From positions 186,001-250,000 of the forward strand of contig NZ_CP141945.1 in NCBI RefSeq assembly GCF_035658495.1: a stretch of 64,000 nucleotides of DNA, given 5' to 3'. Positions 16,596-25,650 of this stretch are shown here, in pieces. Below the pieces are notes generated by a model, which was not told where the DNA came from, did no database searches, and saw only the letters and a program-made list of their open reading frames with translations. The stretch comes from Novosphingobium sp. RL4. Lineage in GTDB: Bacteria > Pseudomonadota > Alphaproteobacteria > Sphingomonadales > Sphingomonadaceae. Positions within the stretch are counted from its first letter, which is position 1; each line of letters opens with the position of its first letter. The translations under genes and the position numbers were made by a program.

Positions 16596-18728
16596 TTGTC
16601 GAACACGTCCTATCGCCGCGCGCGCATCCTTTCCGGAGCCAGCCTGACCGCGCTCGCCTGCACCGCTCTTACCTGCCTTGCAGGTCAAGGCGCCCATGCT
16701 GCGGAAGCCGAGGAAAACACCGGCCCGGCGATCGTCGTCACGGCGGCAGGCTATGAGCAGGACATTACCGTAGCCCCGGCCAGCGTCACTGTGCTGGACC
16801 GCGAGGAACTTCAGGAAAAGCGCTTCGGAAGCCTGGCGGAGGCATTGCAGGATGTGCAGGGCGTCGATGTCGGTGGTGAGGCCGGCAAGACCGGGGGCCT
16901 CAACATCTCGATCCGCGGGATGCCCAGCGACTATACGCTGATCCTGATCGACGGCCGCCGCCAGAACGCCCCGGGCAACGTCACGCCCAACGGCTTCGGC
17001 GAATCCTCAACCAGCTTCATGCCACCCTTCTCCGCGATCGATCGGATCGAAGTGGTGCGCGGACCCATGTCCACGCTCTATGGCTCGGACGCGATGGGCG
17101 GCGTCGTCAACATCATCACCCGCAAGGTCGGGACGCGCTGGGTCGGCACGGCATCGGCCGAAACCACGGTTCAGGGCGACGATCGGTTCGGCAATATCCA
17201 GTCGATCAACGGCTTCGTGCAAGGACCCGTCGTCAAGGATCTTCTCGGCCTGACCCTGCGCGGCAGCGTGTTCCACCGCGAGGGCGCGAATATCGAGATA
17301 CCCGGAGATCCTGCGCTCACGCTTGGCCGCAACCCGGTGGAATCGGATATCTACACTTACGGCGGGCGCCTCAGCTTCACGCCCCATGTCGACCATGATC
17401 TCTGGGTGGAGATCGACCGTAACGAGCAGACCTACGACAACAGCAAGGGCCAGCTCGGCACGCTGGGATCGGGCGGCTATTCACCGAGGCAGCAGTTCAA
17501 CCGCACGAACTACGTGGTCGCTCATAGCTGGCGCACCGGCCTCGGCACACTCGACACCACTTTGACGCGCAACGATACCGAGACGATCGGCCGCCTCATT
17601 CCCAACGGCACCCCCGGTGCGACGCCCGGGAGTGCCCGCAATCTCGAAGCCCGCAACGACATCATCGATTCGCGCTTTGCCGGAAAGGCAGGCCCCGTTG
17701 CCTTCACGGTCGGCGGACAGTACTGGCGCGCGCAGATGAAGGACGGCGTCGCGCCCGCACCGTTCAAGTTCACCCAGTGGGCAGGCTTCGCCGAAGCGAC
17801 CCTTACCGTGGTCGACGGGTTCAACCTGACTGGCGGCGCCCGTTACGACGACCATTCCACCTTCGGCAGCAAGTGGTCTCCCCGCGCCTATGCGGTCTGG
17901 AACATCAACGATGGCCTGACCGTGAAGGGCGGCGTCAGCCGTGGTTTCAAGACCCCGCGCGTCGAACAGATCGCCAGCGGCATCATCGGTTTCGGCAGCC
18001 AGGGCCGCGTACCGCTGATCGGCACGCCCGACCTGATGCCCGAGACCAGCACCAGCTACGAAGCCGGTCTCTACTACGACAGCCATGGCTTCTTCAGCGG
18101 CAACGTCACCCTGTTCAACAACGATTTCGACGACAAGATCGCCTCCGGACCCGGCATTCCGAACTGCACGTTCTCGGGCTATACCACCCCTCCAGCGGGC
18201 TGCATCGACGTGGGCAACTTCCCCAATGTCGAGCTGTTCGGCCAGTCGATCAATATCGACAAGGCCCGGACCCGCGGTGTCGAAGTGGCCACCCGCTTCG
18301 CCTTCACACCGGCGATTTCGCTCTCGGTGAACTACACCTACACCGAAACCGAACAACTCAGCGGCAGCGAAAAGGGGCTCCCGCTGGTGGGCATGCCCAA
18401 GCACATGCTGAACGGGAACCTGCGCTGGAAGGTCAGCGAAGAAGCGAGCCTCTGGGCCAGGACCGAGATCCGCTCCGGCCGCTGGCGCGGCAACAATGTC
18501 CAGCAGGCAGCGGTGGGCGATTTCCGCAGCTACGAAGTGTTCCACCTTGGCGGGTCGTACCAGATCACCCCCGCCTTCCGTCTGGCGGCCACGGTCTACA
18601 ACGTGCTGGACACCGACTACGCGGTCTACGTGCCTTATGCGAGCGGCACGAGCACGGTCTACACTCCCGCCTACTCGATCAATCAGGAAGGCCGCCGGCT
18701 CTGGCTGTCGGCGACGGTGGATTTCTGA
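16596..18728 (+). CDS. TonB-dependent receptor, CirA/FepA-like
   Basis: Outer membrane receptor of about 710 residues for active uptake powered by TonB. I choose the TTG at 16596 because AGGGGG lies seven bases upstream; the in-frame ATG at 16563 lies inside the dyad at 16557-16575 and has no ribosome site. A Sec signal (ILSGASLTALACTALTCLAG, cut near AHA) is followed by a TonB-box-like IVVTAAG, the plug domain (VTVLDREELQEKR, NISIRGMPSDYTLILIDGRR, IDRIEVVRGPMSTLYGSDAMGG) and a beta-barrel ending in Phe. The plug resembles siderophore/colicin I receptor types, so an iron chelate is the likely ligand. Stands alone between a promoter region and a hairpin. Confidence 0.92.
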   Translation: MSNTSYRRARILSGASLTALACTALTCLAGQGAHAAEAEENTGPAIVVTAAGYEQDITVAPASVTVLDREELQEKRFGSLAEALQDVQGVDVGGEAGKTGGLNISIRGMPSDYTLILIDGRRQNAPGNVTPNGFGESSTSFMPPFSAIDRIEVVRGPMSTLYGSDAMGGVVNIITRKVGTRWVGTASAETTVQGDDRFGNIQSINGFVQGPVVKDLLGLTLRGSVFHREGANIEIPGDPALTLGRNPVESDIYTYGGRLSFTPHVDHDLWVEIDRNEQTYDNSKGQLGTLGSGGYSPRQQFNRTNYVVAHSWRTGLGTLDTTLTRNDTETIGRLIPNGTPGATPGSARNLEARNDIIDSRFAGKAGPVAFTVGGQYWRAQMKDGVAPAPFKFTQWAGFAEATLTVVDGFNLTGGARYDDHSTFGSKWSPRAYAVWNINDGLTVKGGVSRGFKTPRVEQIASGIIGFGSQGRVPLIGTPDLMPETSTSYEAGLYYDSHGFFSGNVTLFNNDFDDKIASGPGIPNCTFSGYTTPPAGCIDVGNFPNVELFGQSINIDKARTRGVEVATRFAFTPAISLSVNYTYTETEQLSGSEKGLPLVGMPKHMLNGNLRWKVSEEASLWARTEIRSGRWRGNNVQQAAVGDFRSYEVFHLGGSYQITPAFRLAATVYNVLDTDYAVYVPYASGTSTVYTPAYSINQEGRRLWLSATVDF

Positions 18729-18740
18729 GGCTCAACCCAG

Positions 18741-18775
18741 ACGCGCTCCCTTCCTTTCGCGGGAAGGGAGCGCGT
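18741..18775 (+). terminator. Terminator after first TonB receptor
   Basis: ACGCGCTCCCTTCC and GGAAGGGAGCGCGT form a perfect 14-bp stem with a 7-base loop, 12 bases after the stop codon. The T tail is short (ttt). The next 190 bases up to the following gene are AT-richer than the surroundings (around 18785-18900) and probably contain its promoter. Confidence 0.75.
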
Positions 18776-18968
18776 TTGCGCAATCGCCGGAAATAAGACG
18801 TGAGCTACTTATTACCTTTCGGAAACAGTTTTAATTAGTCCGACTATTTTATTGTTGTAGAATCCATTCTTCGACGATAACTCCCCGGATATCGGATAAA
18901 TAATCCGACGTTAGCGCCTTCGCTGCGCTGACGTTGCCCCGACAATGGGGAACAGGGGAGAGGGAATC

Positions 18969-21740
18969 GTGAATAAAGTCAGACTAAGTCTGTCCTGCGC
19001 ACTCGTCGCGTTCGCTACACCGGCCTGGGGGCAGGCCGTATCGAACGACAAGGACGCCAAGCCTGAAGTCCAGCCCGTTCCGGAAGACGATGCCGCGAAG
19101 GAAGCAGTGTCGCCGGAAGACATCATCGTCACCGGGTTCCGTGCCAGCCTGTTCAACGCAGCCCAGATCAAACGCGATTCCGACGCGATCGTCGATGCGG
19201 TCGTGGCCGAAGATATCGGCAAGCTGCCGGACAACAACGCGGCGGAATCGCTGGCGCGCGTTTCCGGCATCCAGGTCAGCCGTTCGGGCGACGAGGCCAA
19301 CCAGGTGCTCGTGCGCGGGCTGCCCGATCTGACGACGACCTTCAACGGTCGCGACATCTTCACCGCGGAATCGCGCGGCGTGGCGCTTTGGGACTTCCCT
19401 CCCGGCGCCCTGCGCGCGCTGGAAGTCTATAAGTCCGGCACCGCCGATCTCATCGAGCCGGGCCTGGCAGGCCTCATCAACGTGCGGACATGGCGCCCGT
19501 TCGACTTCAAGGGCTTCGAAGTGGCCGGATCGGTTCGCGGCACTTACAACGACCAGTCCAAGAAGTACGACCCCGCCAACGCCAATCTCCAGATCACCGA
19601 CCGCTGGCAGACCGGCATCGGCGAGATCGGCGCGCTCATCAACTTCGCCTATACCCAGCAGCAGTTCCGCAACGCAGCGCGCTGGAACAGCGCCGATGTG
19701 CTGGCGCCGGATGCCGGCAATACCGTGGAACCGGAATCGGTCGGCCGCGATTTCGTCTTCCCGGAAGCGGTCGGCGTCTTCTACAACAGCGGCATCCGCA
19801 AGCGCCCGTCGATCAATGCGTCGCTCCAGTGGAAGCCCGCGCCCAATCTGGAAATCTACGTGGATGGCCTGTGGCAGGCCTATCGCGGACGTGATGCGAA
19901 CGACTTCTTCGCGACCTCGCTGCGCTTTGCAGGAGCGCAGCTCAGCAATGTCGTTCTCGATCCCGACGAGCCCAACAAGGTTCTCAGCCTGACCAAGACG
20001 GGTGGCTGGCGCCCCGATATCTATCGCTCCACGGTCAATGGCGACACCAATACCTATCAGGGTGCGATCGGCGCGGTCTGGACCACCGGCAAGGCGACGA
20101 TCTCGACCGACTTCGCCTATACCGACAGCACGTTCAAGCAGACCGAATGGAGCCTGGACTCCGCCCTCACTTCCGCGCCGACGGTGGATGCCGCCTTCGA
20201 CGTGAAGGGCTCCGCGGCCTTCTCACTTCCCGGCTTCGATGCGACGGATCCCGCCAACTACCAGTTCCGCGGCTTCTTCGACCGTATCTACGTGGGCAAG
20301 GGCAACGGCATCCAGTGGCGCGGCGACGTCTCGCTGGAAACCGACATTCCCTTCCTGCCCCTGCTCCAGGTCGGCAGCCGGGTGACGACACGGGATTCGT
20401 CGGTGCGTTCGGGTTCGCGCTATGCCTACCTGATGGATCTCGGCATCGGGATGAACGAACTCGGACTGGGCGACATGTCGCTCATCGACAATACCTTCCG
20501 GGGCGGCGTGCAGGGCTTCACCCAGTGGCTGGCGCCGAGCCGCTCGGCAGTCCGCAGCAATATCGACGGCCTGCGCGCGATATCGCTTGCCGGATTGCAG
20601 CAGCTGGCGCTGATGTATCCGAACGATGCCGGCATCCGCGACAATATCCAGCGGTGGTCAAGCGTTGACGTTCCGCTCGATCCGCTGGCTTCATGGGATG
20701 CGAGCGAAAAGACCTATGCCGCCTATGCGCAGGGCAAGTATGCCTTCGACATCGGCGGGGTGGAGATCGGCGGTCTCGTCGGCGTGCGCATCGTCAATAC
20801 GGATGGCCGCTATTCGGGCACATCGCTGGTGGACGGCGTGCAGACGCCCGAGGAAACGCGCCAGAACTATGTCGACGTGCTGCCCAACTTCAGCACGCGC
20901 ATCCGCTTCACGGACAAGTTCCAGGTCCGCCTGGCCTATACCAAGACGCGTACCCGTCCGACGTTCGGCCAGTTGAATCCGGCCGTGAACATCACCCGCG
21001 CGCAGAACACCGGCGGCACGCCGGGCCGCTATGACGCTTATGGCCGCGCCGGCAACCGCGACCTCGCGCCGCTGACCTCGCGCAACTATGACGCCACGCT
21101 CGAATACTACTTCTCCCCGCGTGCGGCGGCGGGCGTCTCGCTGTTCTATCGCGATCTCGACGGCTTCATCAGCGATTATACGCGCGACGTGCAGGACCCG
21201 GTCTACGGGCTGATCCAGGTGGTTCGCCCCGAAAATGCCGGCTCAGGCCGCATCAAGGGCGTCGAAGCCGGGTTCCACAGCTTCTTCGACTTCCTGCCGG
21301 GCATGCTTTCCGGCTTCGGGGTGCAGGGCAACGTCACCTATCTTGACGGAAAGAACCAACTGCCCAACGCGCTTGGTCAGGACACCAGGATGGTGGCCAT
21401 CCCCGGCGTTTCGCACTGGAGCTACAACGCCGTGCTGTTCTATGAACGCGGCAAGCTCTCGACCCGTCTTTCGTACAATTACCGGTCGAAGTTCACCAAC
21501 TTCTACTCGCCCGACGCCAATGGCAATCTCTACGTGGGCGAAGGAACCAAGGCGATCGCCCGACTGGACTATTCCCTGTCCTACACCGTGATCCCGGCAA
21601 TCACGATCACGGCGGACGTCAGCAATATCCTGGGCAAGCCGTTCAACAACTACCGCTACTTCAACCAGACCCAGACCTACCCGCGCGACATCCGCTACGA
21701 AGGCCGCTACTTCGGCCTCGGGACGCGCTTCCGCTTCTGA
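18969..21740 (+). CDS. TonB-dependent receptor, large sphingomonad/Caulobacter type
   Basis: About 923 residues from a GTG start preceded by GGGGAGAGGG; an ATG 24 bases upstream lacks a ribosome site. Signal peptide LSCALVAFATPAWG. The plug begins DIIVTGFRASLFNAAQIK, followed by DAVVAEDIGKLPDNNAAESL, the typical opening of the TonB receptor subfamily common in Caulobacterales, Xanthomonas and sphingomonads (TIGR01782). The barrel ends GTRFRF. Members are mostly linked to uptake of carbohydrates or plant-derived compounds, not iron. Ligand here unknown. Lies after a separate TonB receptor and before a bidirectional terminator; no co-transcribed partner. Confidence 0.92.
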   Translation: MNKVRLSLSCALVAFATPAWGQAVSNDKDAKPEVQPVPEDDAAKEAVSPEDIIVTGFRASLFNAAQIKRDSDAIVDAVVAEDIGKLPDNNAAESLARVSGIQVSRSGDEANQVLVRGLPDLTTTFNGRDIFTAESRGVALWDFPPGALRALEVYKSGTADLIEPGLAGLINVRTWRPFDFKGFEVAGSVRGTYNDQSKKYDPANANLQITDRWQTGIGEIGALINFAYTQQQFRNAARWNSADVLAPDAGNTVEPESVGRDFVFPEAVGVFYNSGIRKRPSINASLQWKPAPNLEIYVDGLWQAYRGRDANDFFATSLRFAGAQLSNVVLDPDEPNKVLSLTKTGGWRPDIYRSTVNGDTNTYQGAIGAVWTTGKATISTDFAYTDSTFKQTEWSLDSALTSAPTVDAAFDVKGSAAFSLPGFDATDPANYQFRGFFDRIYVGKGNGIQWRGDVSLETDIPFLPLLQVGSRVTTRDSSVRSGSRYAYLMDLGIGMNELGLGDMSLIDNTFRGGVQGFTQWLAPSRSAVRSNIDGLRAISLAGLQQLALMYPNDAGIRDNIQRWSSVDVPLDPLASWDASEKTYAAYAQGKYAFDIGGVEIGGLVGVRIVNTDGRYSGTSLVDGVQTPEETRQNYVDVLPNFSTRIRFTDKFQVRLAYTKTRTRPTFGQLNPAVNITRAQNTGGTPGRYDAYGRAGNRDLAPLTSRNYDATLEYYFSPRAAAGVSLFYRDLDGFISDYTRDVQDPVYGLIQVVRPENAGSGRIKGVEAGFHSFFDFLPGMLSGFGVQGNVTYLDGKNQLPNALGQDTRMVAIPGVSHWSYNAVLFYERGKLSTRLSYNYRSKFTNFYSPDANGNLYVGEGTKAIARLDYSLSYTVIPAITITADVSNILGKPFNNYRYFNQTQTYPRDIRYEGRYFGLGTRFRF

Positions 21741-21742
21741 TC

Positions 21743-21781
21743 GGACAGAAGGGCGCGGTGTTTCGCCGCGCCCTTCTGTCC
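21743..21781. terminator. Bidirectional terminator
   Basis: GGACAGAAGGGCGCGG and CCGCGCCCTTCTGTCC pair over 16 bp around TGTTTCG, between the converging TonB receptor and methyltransferase genes, both of which end within 2 bases of it. No long T-run is present on either strand. Confidence 0.75.
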
Positions 21782-21782
21782 A

Positions 21783-22652
21783 TCACGAAGATGCGTTGCG
21801 TGCGGTCACGATCCATGCCGCACCGTCGATCATCACCGAGTGCTCGCCCGGACGCCGGGCGAAAGCATCGCGCACTGCTGCTGCGGCGCTTTTTCTCACG
21901 TCCGGGGCGGCGTCCGCCAGAGCGCGGGACAGCGGGCCGACCTCGAAGGCCATGTCCACCGCATCGCCGATGGCCCCTTCCCTGCTGGTCCCGAGCCCGA
22001 AGGGGATTTCGCGGTCAAACGGCGCGATCGCGATATCCGTGAACCCCGCAAGCGAGAGGATCGATCGGACTCTTTCCCCGTCACCGAACGAAAACGGCCC
22101 CGGTGCATCAGGCTCCGGCGGCGGCGAAGCTGGGACGATGCCCTTGATCGCCCCCATCGGCAAGCGCACCCAGTCATTCTCGTCGGCCCCGCGCCAGCAG
22201 ACGAAGGCTGCCCGTCCTCCCGGTTTCAACGCCAGACGCAGATTGGTGAAGGCCGCGACCGGCTCGGCGAAGAACATGACGCCGAAACGCGAATAGAGCA
22301 GGTCGAACCGCGCCGCCCCCAGATCGGCACTGCCCGCATCCTCCAGTTCGAAATCGAGCCCTGTATCTGCCGGGTAAAGCCCACGGGCGCGTTCGATCAG
22401 GGCGGCGGAAATGTCGATGCCGGTGACGTGGCCGTCAGGGCCGACACGATCGGCGAGCACGCGGCTCGTCGCGCCCGCTCCGCAGCCGATATCCAGCACC
22501 TGTTCGCCCGGCACCGGCACGGCAGCCTCGATCGCGGCGGCTCCGAAATGTTCCAGCATGGCATCGAGACGCGCCTGGTTGGAGACCCAGCGTTCGCCGC
22601 TCTTTCCGTTCCATTCGCTCACTCGGTAGACGTTGGCCTGCGGCATGTTCAC
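21783..22652 (-). CDS. Class I SAM-dependent methyltransferase
   Basis: 289 residues. The SAM-binding motif I is VLDIGCGAGATSRVLADRVG near residue 52, followed by the acidic loop VTGIDISAALIERARGLY and motif FDLLYSRFGVMFFAEPVAAF, typical of the Methyltransf_11/25 (UbiE-like) fold. The substrate cannot be told; the N-terminal NVYRVSEWNGKSGERWVSNQ pattern is common in proteins of this type. A 27-bp palindrome lies immediately ahead of the start codon. The next genes upstream (ALDH, thiolase) are on the same strand but separated by 91 bases and that palindrome, so it likely has its own promoter. Confidence 0.87.
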   Translation of the reverse strand: MNMPQANVYRVSEWNGKSGERWVSNQARLDAMLEHFGAAAIEAAVPVPGEQVLDIGCGAGATSRVLADRVGPDGHVTGIDISAALIERARGLYPADTGLDFELEDAGSADLGAARFDLLYSRFGVMFFAEPVAAFTNLRLALKPGGRAAFVCWRGADENDWVRLPMGAIKGIVPASPPPEPDAPGPFSFGDGERVRSILSLAGFTDIAIAPFDREIPFGLGTSREGAIGDAVDMAFEVGPLSRALADAAPDVRKSAAAAVRDAFARRPGEHSVMIDGAAWIVTARNASS

Positions 22653-22654
22653 TC

Positions 22655-22681
22655 GCTATTTGAGAACTGTTCGCAAATAGC
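22655..22681. promoter_or_regulatory. 27-bp palindrome ahead of methyltransferase
   Basis: GCTATTTG-A-GAAC-T-GTTC-G-CAAATAGC is symmetric around base 22668 with only one mismatched pair (A63/G73). It ends 3 bases before the start codon in the direction of transcription. Length and symmetry fit an operator for a dimeric repressor of TetR or MarR type, none of which is encoded nearby. Confidence 0.6.
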
Positions 22682-22743
22682 CTATCGAGAGTTTCCGCGA
22701 TTGGAAAGCGCCAAGCATCGAGCCGGGCCCTGGAGCCGAGCGG

Positions 22744-24144
22744 TCAGATCGGGAAATGACCCGGCTGCGTCTCGGCGGTGATCCAGCGCAGTTCGGTGAA
22801 GCTGTCGATCCCGGCCTTGCCGCCGAAGCGGCCATAACCCGAAGCGCCGACCCCGCCGAACGGCATCTGCGCCTCATCGTGAACGGTCGGTCCGTTGACA
22901 TGGCAGATGCCCGAACGAATGCGGCGCGCGATGCCGAGACCGCGCGCGGTATCGCGCGTGAACACGGCCGCCGAAAGGCCATATTCGGTATCGTTGGCAA
23001 GTTCCACGGCATGGTCTTCGTCCCGCGCCCGGATCACGCCCACCACCGGGCCGAAGCTCTCGTCACGGAACAGCTTCATCTCCGGCGTTACCCCGTCCAC
23101 GACATGCGCAGGCATGAGAACCTTGTTCGTCGTTTCGCCGCCTACCAGAAGGCGCGCCCCTCGCGCCACGGCATCCTCCACCAGGCTGCGGCAATGCGCG
23201 ACCGTCTTCTCGTCAACCACGGCACCCAGCGGCGTCGCGCCCTCGCGCGGATCGCCCACTGCCATCCCGGCGACCCTGGCCGCGAACCGTGCCACGAATT
23301 CATCGGCCACGGCATCGACCACGATGATCCGCTCGGTCGACATGCAGATCTGGCCCTGGTTCATGAAGGCCCCGAACGCGGCCGCCTTCACCGCCTCGTC
23401 GAGATCGGCGTCCTCCAGAACGAGCAGCGGCGCCTTGCCGCCCAGTTCGAGCAGGCAGGGCTTGAGATGGCCCGCAGCGCGGGTCGCGATGATCCGGCCG
23501 ACTGCGGTGGATCCGGTGAAGTTGATGCGCTTCACTTCGGGCGCATCGATCAGGGCGCCCACCACCCCTGCGGCATCTGCGGGTGCGTTGGTGACGACGT
23601 TCACCACGCCTTCCGGGAACCCCGCCTCGCCCAGCGCCTCCACGATCAGGCCATGCGTCCGGGGACAGGTCTCGCTGGCCTTGAGGATGACCGCATTACC
23701 GCAGGCGAGCGGCATGGCGATGGCCCGCACGCCGAGAATGATCGGCGCATTCCAAGGAGCGATGCCAAGGATGACGCCCACCGGTTCACGCAGGGCCATG
23801 GCAATGCAGCCCGGCTTGTCGGAAGGGATCACCTCGCCGCCGATCTGCGTGGTCATGGCGGCCGCTTCGCGCAGGATACCGGCTGCCAGCGTCAGGTTGA
23901 ACATTGCCCAACCGGCGGTTGCGCCGATCTCGCCCATCATGGCGGCGACGAAATCGGCCTTGCGCGCCTCCAGCGCATCGGCCGCCTTCATCAGGACCGC
24001 GCGACGCGCCGCAGGCCCCTGCGCTGCCCACAACGGCTGCGCTGCCGCGGCACGGGCGGCAATGGCCGGCATTTCGGCAGCGGTCATCGCTGCCGCACTG
24101 GAGGCGACCTCGCCGGTCAGGGGGTTGATGCGCTCGAACTGCAT
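22744..24144 (-). CDS. NAD(P)-dependent aldehyde dehydrogenase (vanillin/salicylaldehyde type)
   Basis: 466 residues. Oxidises an aldehyde to the acid. The fold's key residues are present: PWNAP with Asn132, LELGGK with Glu233, and the nucleophile Cys267 in NQGQICMS. The NFTGST cofactor loop is at 208-213. The C-terminal pattern [16 protein letters not shown] and the overall spacing resemble vanillin and salicylaldehyde dehydrogenases, so an aromatic aldehyde is plausible but unproven. Downstream of the thiolase on the same strand (70 bases with a small dyad between). Confidence 0.88.
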   Translation of the reverse strand: MQFERINPLTGEVASSAAAMTAAEMPAIAARAAAAQPLWAAQGPAARRAVLMKAADALEARKADFVAAMMGEIGATAGWAMFNLTLAAGILREAAAMTTQIGGEVIPSDKPGCIAMALREPVGVILGIAPWNAPIILGVRAIAMPLACGNAVILKASETCPRTHGLIVEALGEAGFPEGVVNVVTNAPADAAGVVGALIDAPEVKRINFTGSTAVGRIIATRAAGHLKPCLLELGGKAPLLVLEDADLDEAVKAAAFGAFMNQGQICMSTERIIVVDAVADEFVARFAARVAGMAVGDPREGATPLGAVVDEKTVAHCRSLVEDAVARGARLLVGGETTNKVLMPAHVVDGVTPEMKLFRDESFGPVVGVIRARDEDHAVELANDTEYGLSAAVFTRDTARGLGIARRIRSGICHVNGPTVHDEAQMPFGGVGASGYGRFGGKAGIDSFTELRWITAETQPGHFPI

Positions 24145-24164
24145 GGATGCTCTCCCGGAACTTA

Positions 24165-24179
24165 GCTATTTTAGATAGC
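24165..24179. promoter_or_regulatory. Small dyad ahead of aldehyde dehydrogenase
   Basis: GCTAT TTTAG ATAGC is a 5-bp inverted repeat 20 bases before the aldehyde dehydrogenase start, in an AT-rich patch. It shares GCTATTT with the methyltransferase palindrome 1.5 kb away, so the same regulator could bind both. Confidence 0.35.
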
Positions 24180-24214
24180 AATGCAGCTCCACCGGCGCAA
24201 CCATGCCGCAGCGG

Positions 24215-25426
24215 TCAAACGCGTTCGACAGCCAGCGCCAGTCCCATGCCCACGCCGATGCACAAGGTTGCCAGACCCAGCCTGCCGCCACCCGCCTCCA
24301 GTTGCCGCGCCAGCGTCAGCGCGAGACGCGCGCCCGACATGCCAAGCGGATGGCCGAGAGCGATGGCGCCGCCATCGGCGTTCACATGCGGCGCATCGTC
24401 AGGCAAGCCAAGCGCGCGCAGCACCGCGAGCGACTGGCTGGCGAAAGCCTCGTTCAGCTCTATCGCGTCGAAATCGGCGATGGAAAGGCCCAGTTGCGCC
24501 ATCAGCTTGCGGGTCGCCGGAACTGGCCCGATGCCCATCACACGCGGCTCCACCCCGGCAGAGGCCATACCCAAAATGCGCAGGCGCGGCACCAGGCCAT
24601 GGCGCTTCGCCGCAGCCTCCCCGGCAATGACCAGCGCCGCCGCGCCATCGTTGATGCCGGAAGCATTGCCTGCGGTAACCGTGCCCTCCGGGCCGAACAG
24701 CGGCTTCAGCCTGGCCAGCGCCTCAGCCGTGGTATCGGCGCGGGGATGCTCGTCAACGGCGATCTCCACGCTTTCCCCCCGCTTGCGCCCCGGCACCGTG
24801 ACCGGCACGATTTCCGCCGCAAGGCGGTTCGCGGCCTGCGCGGCAGCGGCGCGCTTCTGGCTCCGCAGCGCGAAGGCGTCCTGATCCGCGCGGGAAATCC
24901 CGAACTGCTGCGCCACGTTCTCACCGGTGCGGGGCATCGTTTCGGTCCCGTGAAGCGCATCGAGCGCGGGATTGACGAAGCGCCAGCCCATCGTCGTATC
25001 CTCGATCTTCTGGCTACGCCCGAACGCGCCTTCGGCCTTGCCCATGACGAAAGGCGCGCGGGTCATGCTCTCTACCCCTCCGGCGACAGCGAGTTCCATC
25101 TCCCCGGTCCGCACCGCGCGTGCAGCGGCCCCCACCGCCTCGAGACCGGAAGCGCAGAGCCGGTTGACGGTCACTCCGGGGACGGACACCGGCAGGCCCG
25201 CCAGCAGCAGGCTCATCCGCGCGACATTGCGATTGTCTTCGCCCGACTGGTTGGCACAGCCGTAGAACACTTCCTCGATCGCGGCCGGATCGAGCCCGGG
25301 ATTGCGCGCGAGCAAGGCTCGCAGCGGCACCGCGCCCAGGTCGTCCGCACGAACAGCCGCAAGCCCGCCGCCGTAGCGCCCGATCGGGGTGCGGACGGCA
25401 TCGCAGATGAAGGCATGGCTGGTCAT
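24215..25426 (-). CDS. pcaF: 3-oxoadipyl-CoA thiolase-like acetyl-CoA acyltransferase
   Basis: 403 residues, full length. Cleaves a 3-oxoacyl-CoA to acetyl-CoA and a shortened acyl-CoA. The nucleophile is Cys91 ([13 protein letters not shown]); His359 ([14 protein letters not shown]) and Cys389 (CIGVGMG) complete the site. The whole chain, from [15 protein letters not shown] through [20 protein letters not shown] to [20 protein letters not shown], follows PcaF/PaaJ closely, which act on 3-oxoadipyl-CoA (end of the beta-ketoadipate and phenylacetate routes). No other pca gene is in the window, so the true substrate may differ. First gene of a unit with the aldehyde dehydrogenase. Confidence 0.88.
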   Translation of the reverse strand: MTSHAFICDAVRTPIGRYGGGLAAVRADDLGAVPLRALLARNPGLDPAAIEEVFYGCANQSGEDNRNVARMSLLLAGLPVSVPGVTVNRLCASGLEAVGAAARAVRTGEMELAVAGGVESMTRAPFVMGKAEGAFGRSQKIEDTTMGWRFVNPALDALHGTETMPRTGENVAQQFGISRADQDAFALRSQKRAAAAQAANRLAAEIVPVTVPGRKRGESVEIAVDEHPRADTTAEALARLKPLFGPEGTVTAGNASGINDGAAALVIAGEAAAKRHGLVPRLRILGMASAGVEPRVMGIGPVPATRKLMAQLGLSIADFDAIELNEAFASQSLAVLRALGLPDDAPHVNADGGAIALGHPLGMSGARLALTLARQLEAGGGRLGLATLCIGVGMGLALAVERV

Positions 25427-25650
25427 GGCGCAGGTTCCTCGGCCCCGGGTCGGGGTGATCCGGTCCCGCTCCTCCTAGCAACCCGCCCTTCGCCCCGGCC
25501 CCTTACGCGGGAGCCCCGGAAACATTATCACAACCGGGAATTACGCCGCGCCGATCCTCGCGGGGTTTGCCGGTGGCCGGCCCGCGAGGACAGTGCGGCG
25601 GCTGTCTGGCCGGGGAACGACACCCGGCGCCGGTCGCAAAGAGGATGCCC

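Noticed and set aside
22756..24165. Two long plus-strand frames over the aldehyde dehydrogenase
   Set aside because: They overlap each other and the ALDH gene, whose catalytic residues are all conserved on the minus strand.
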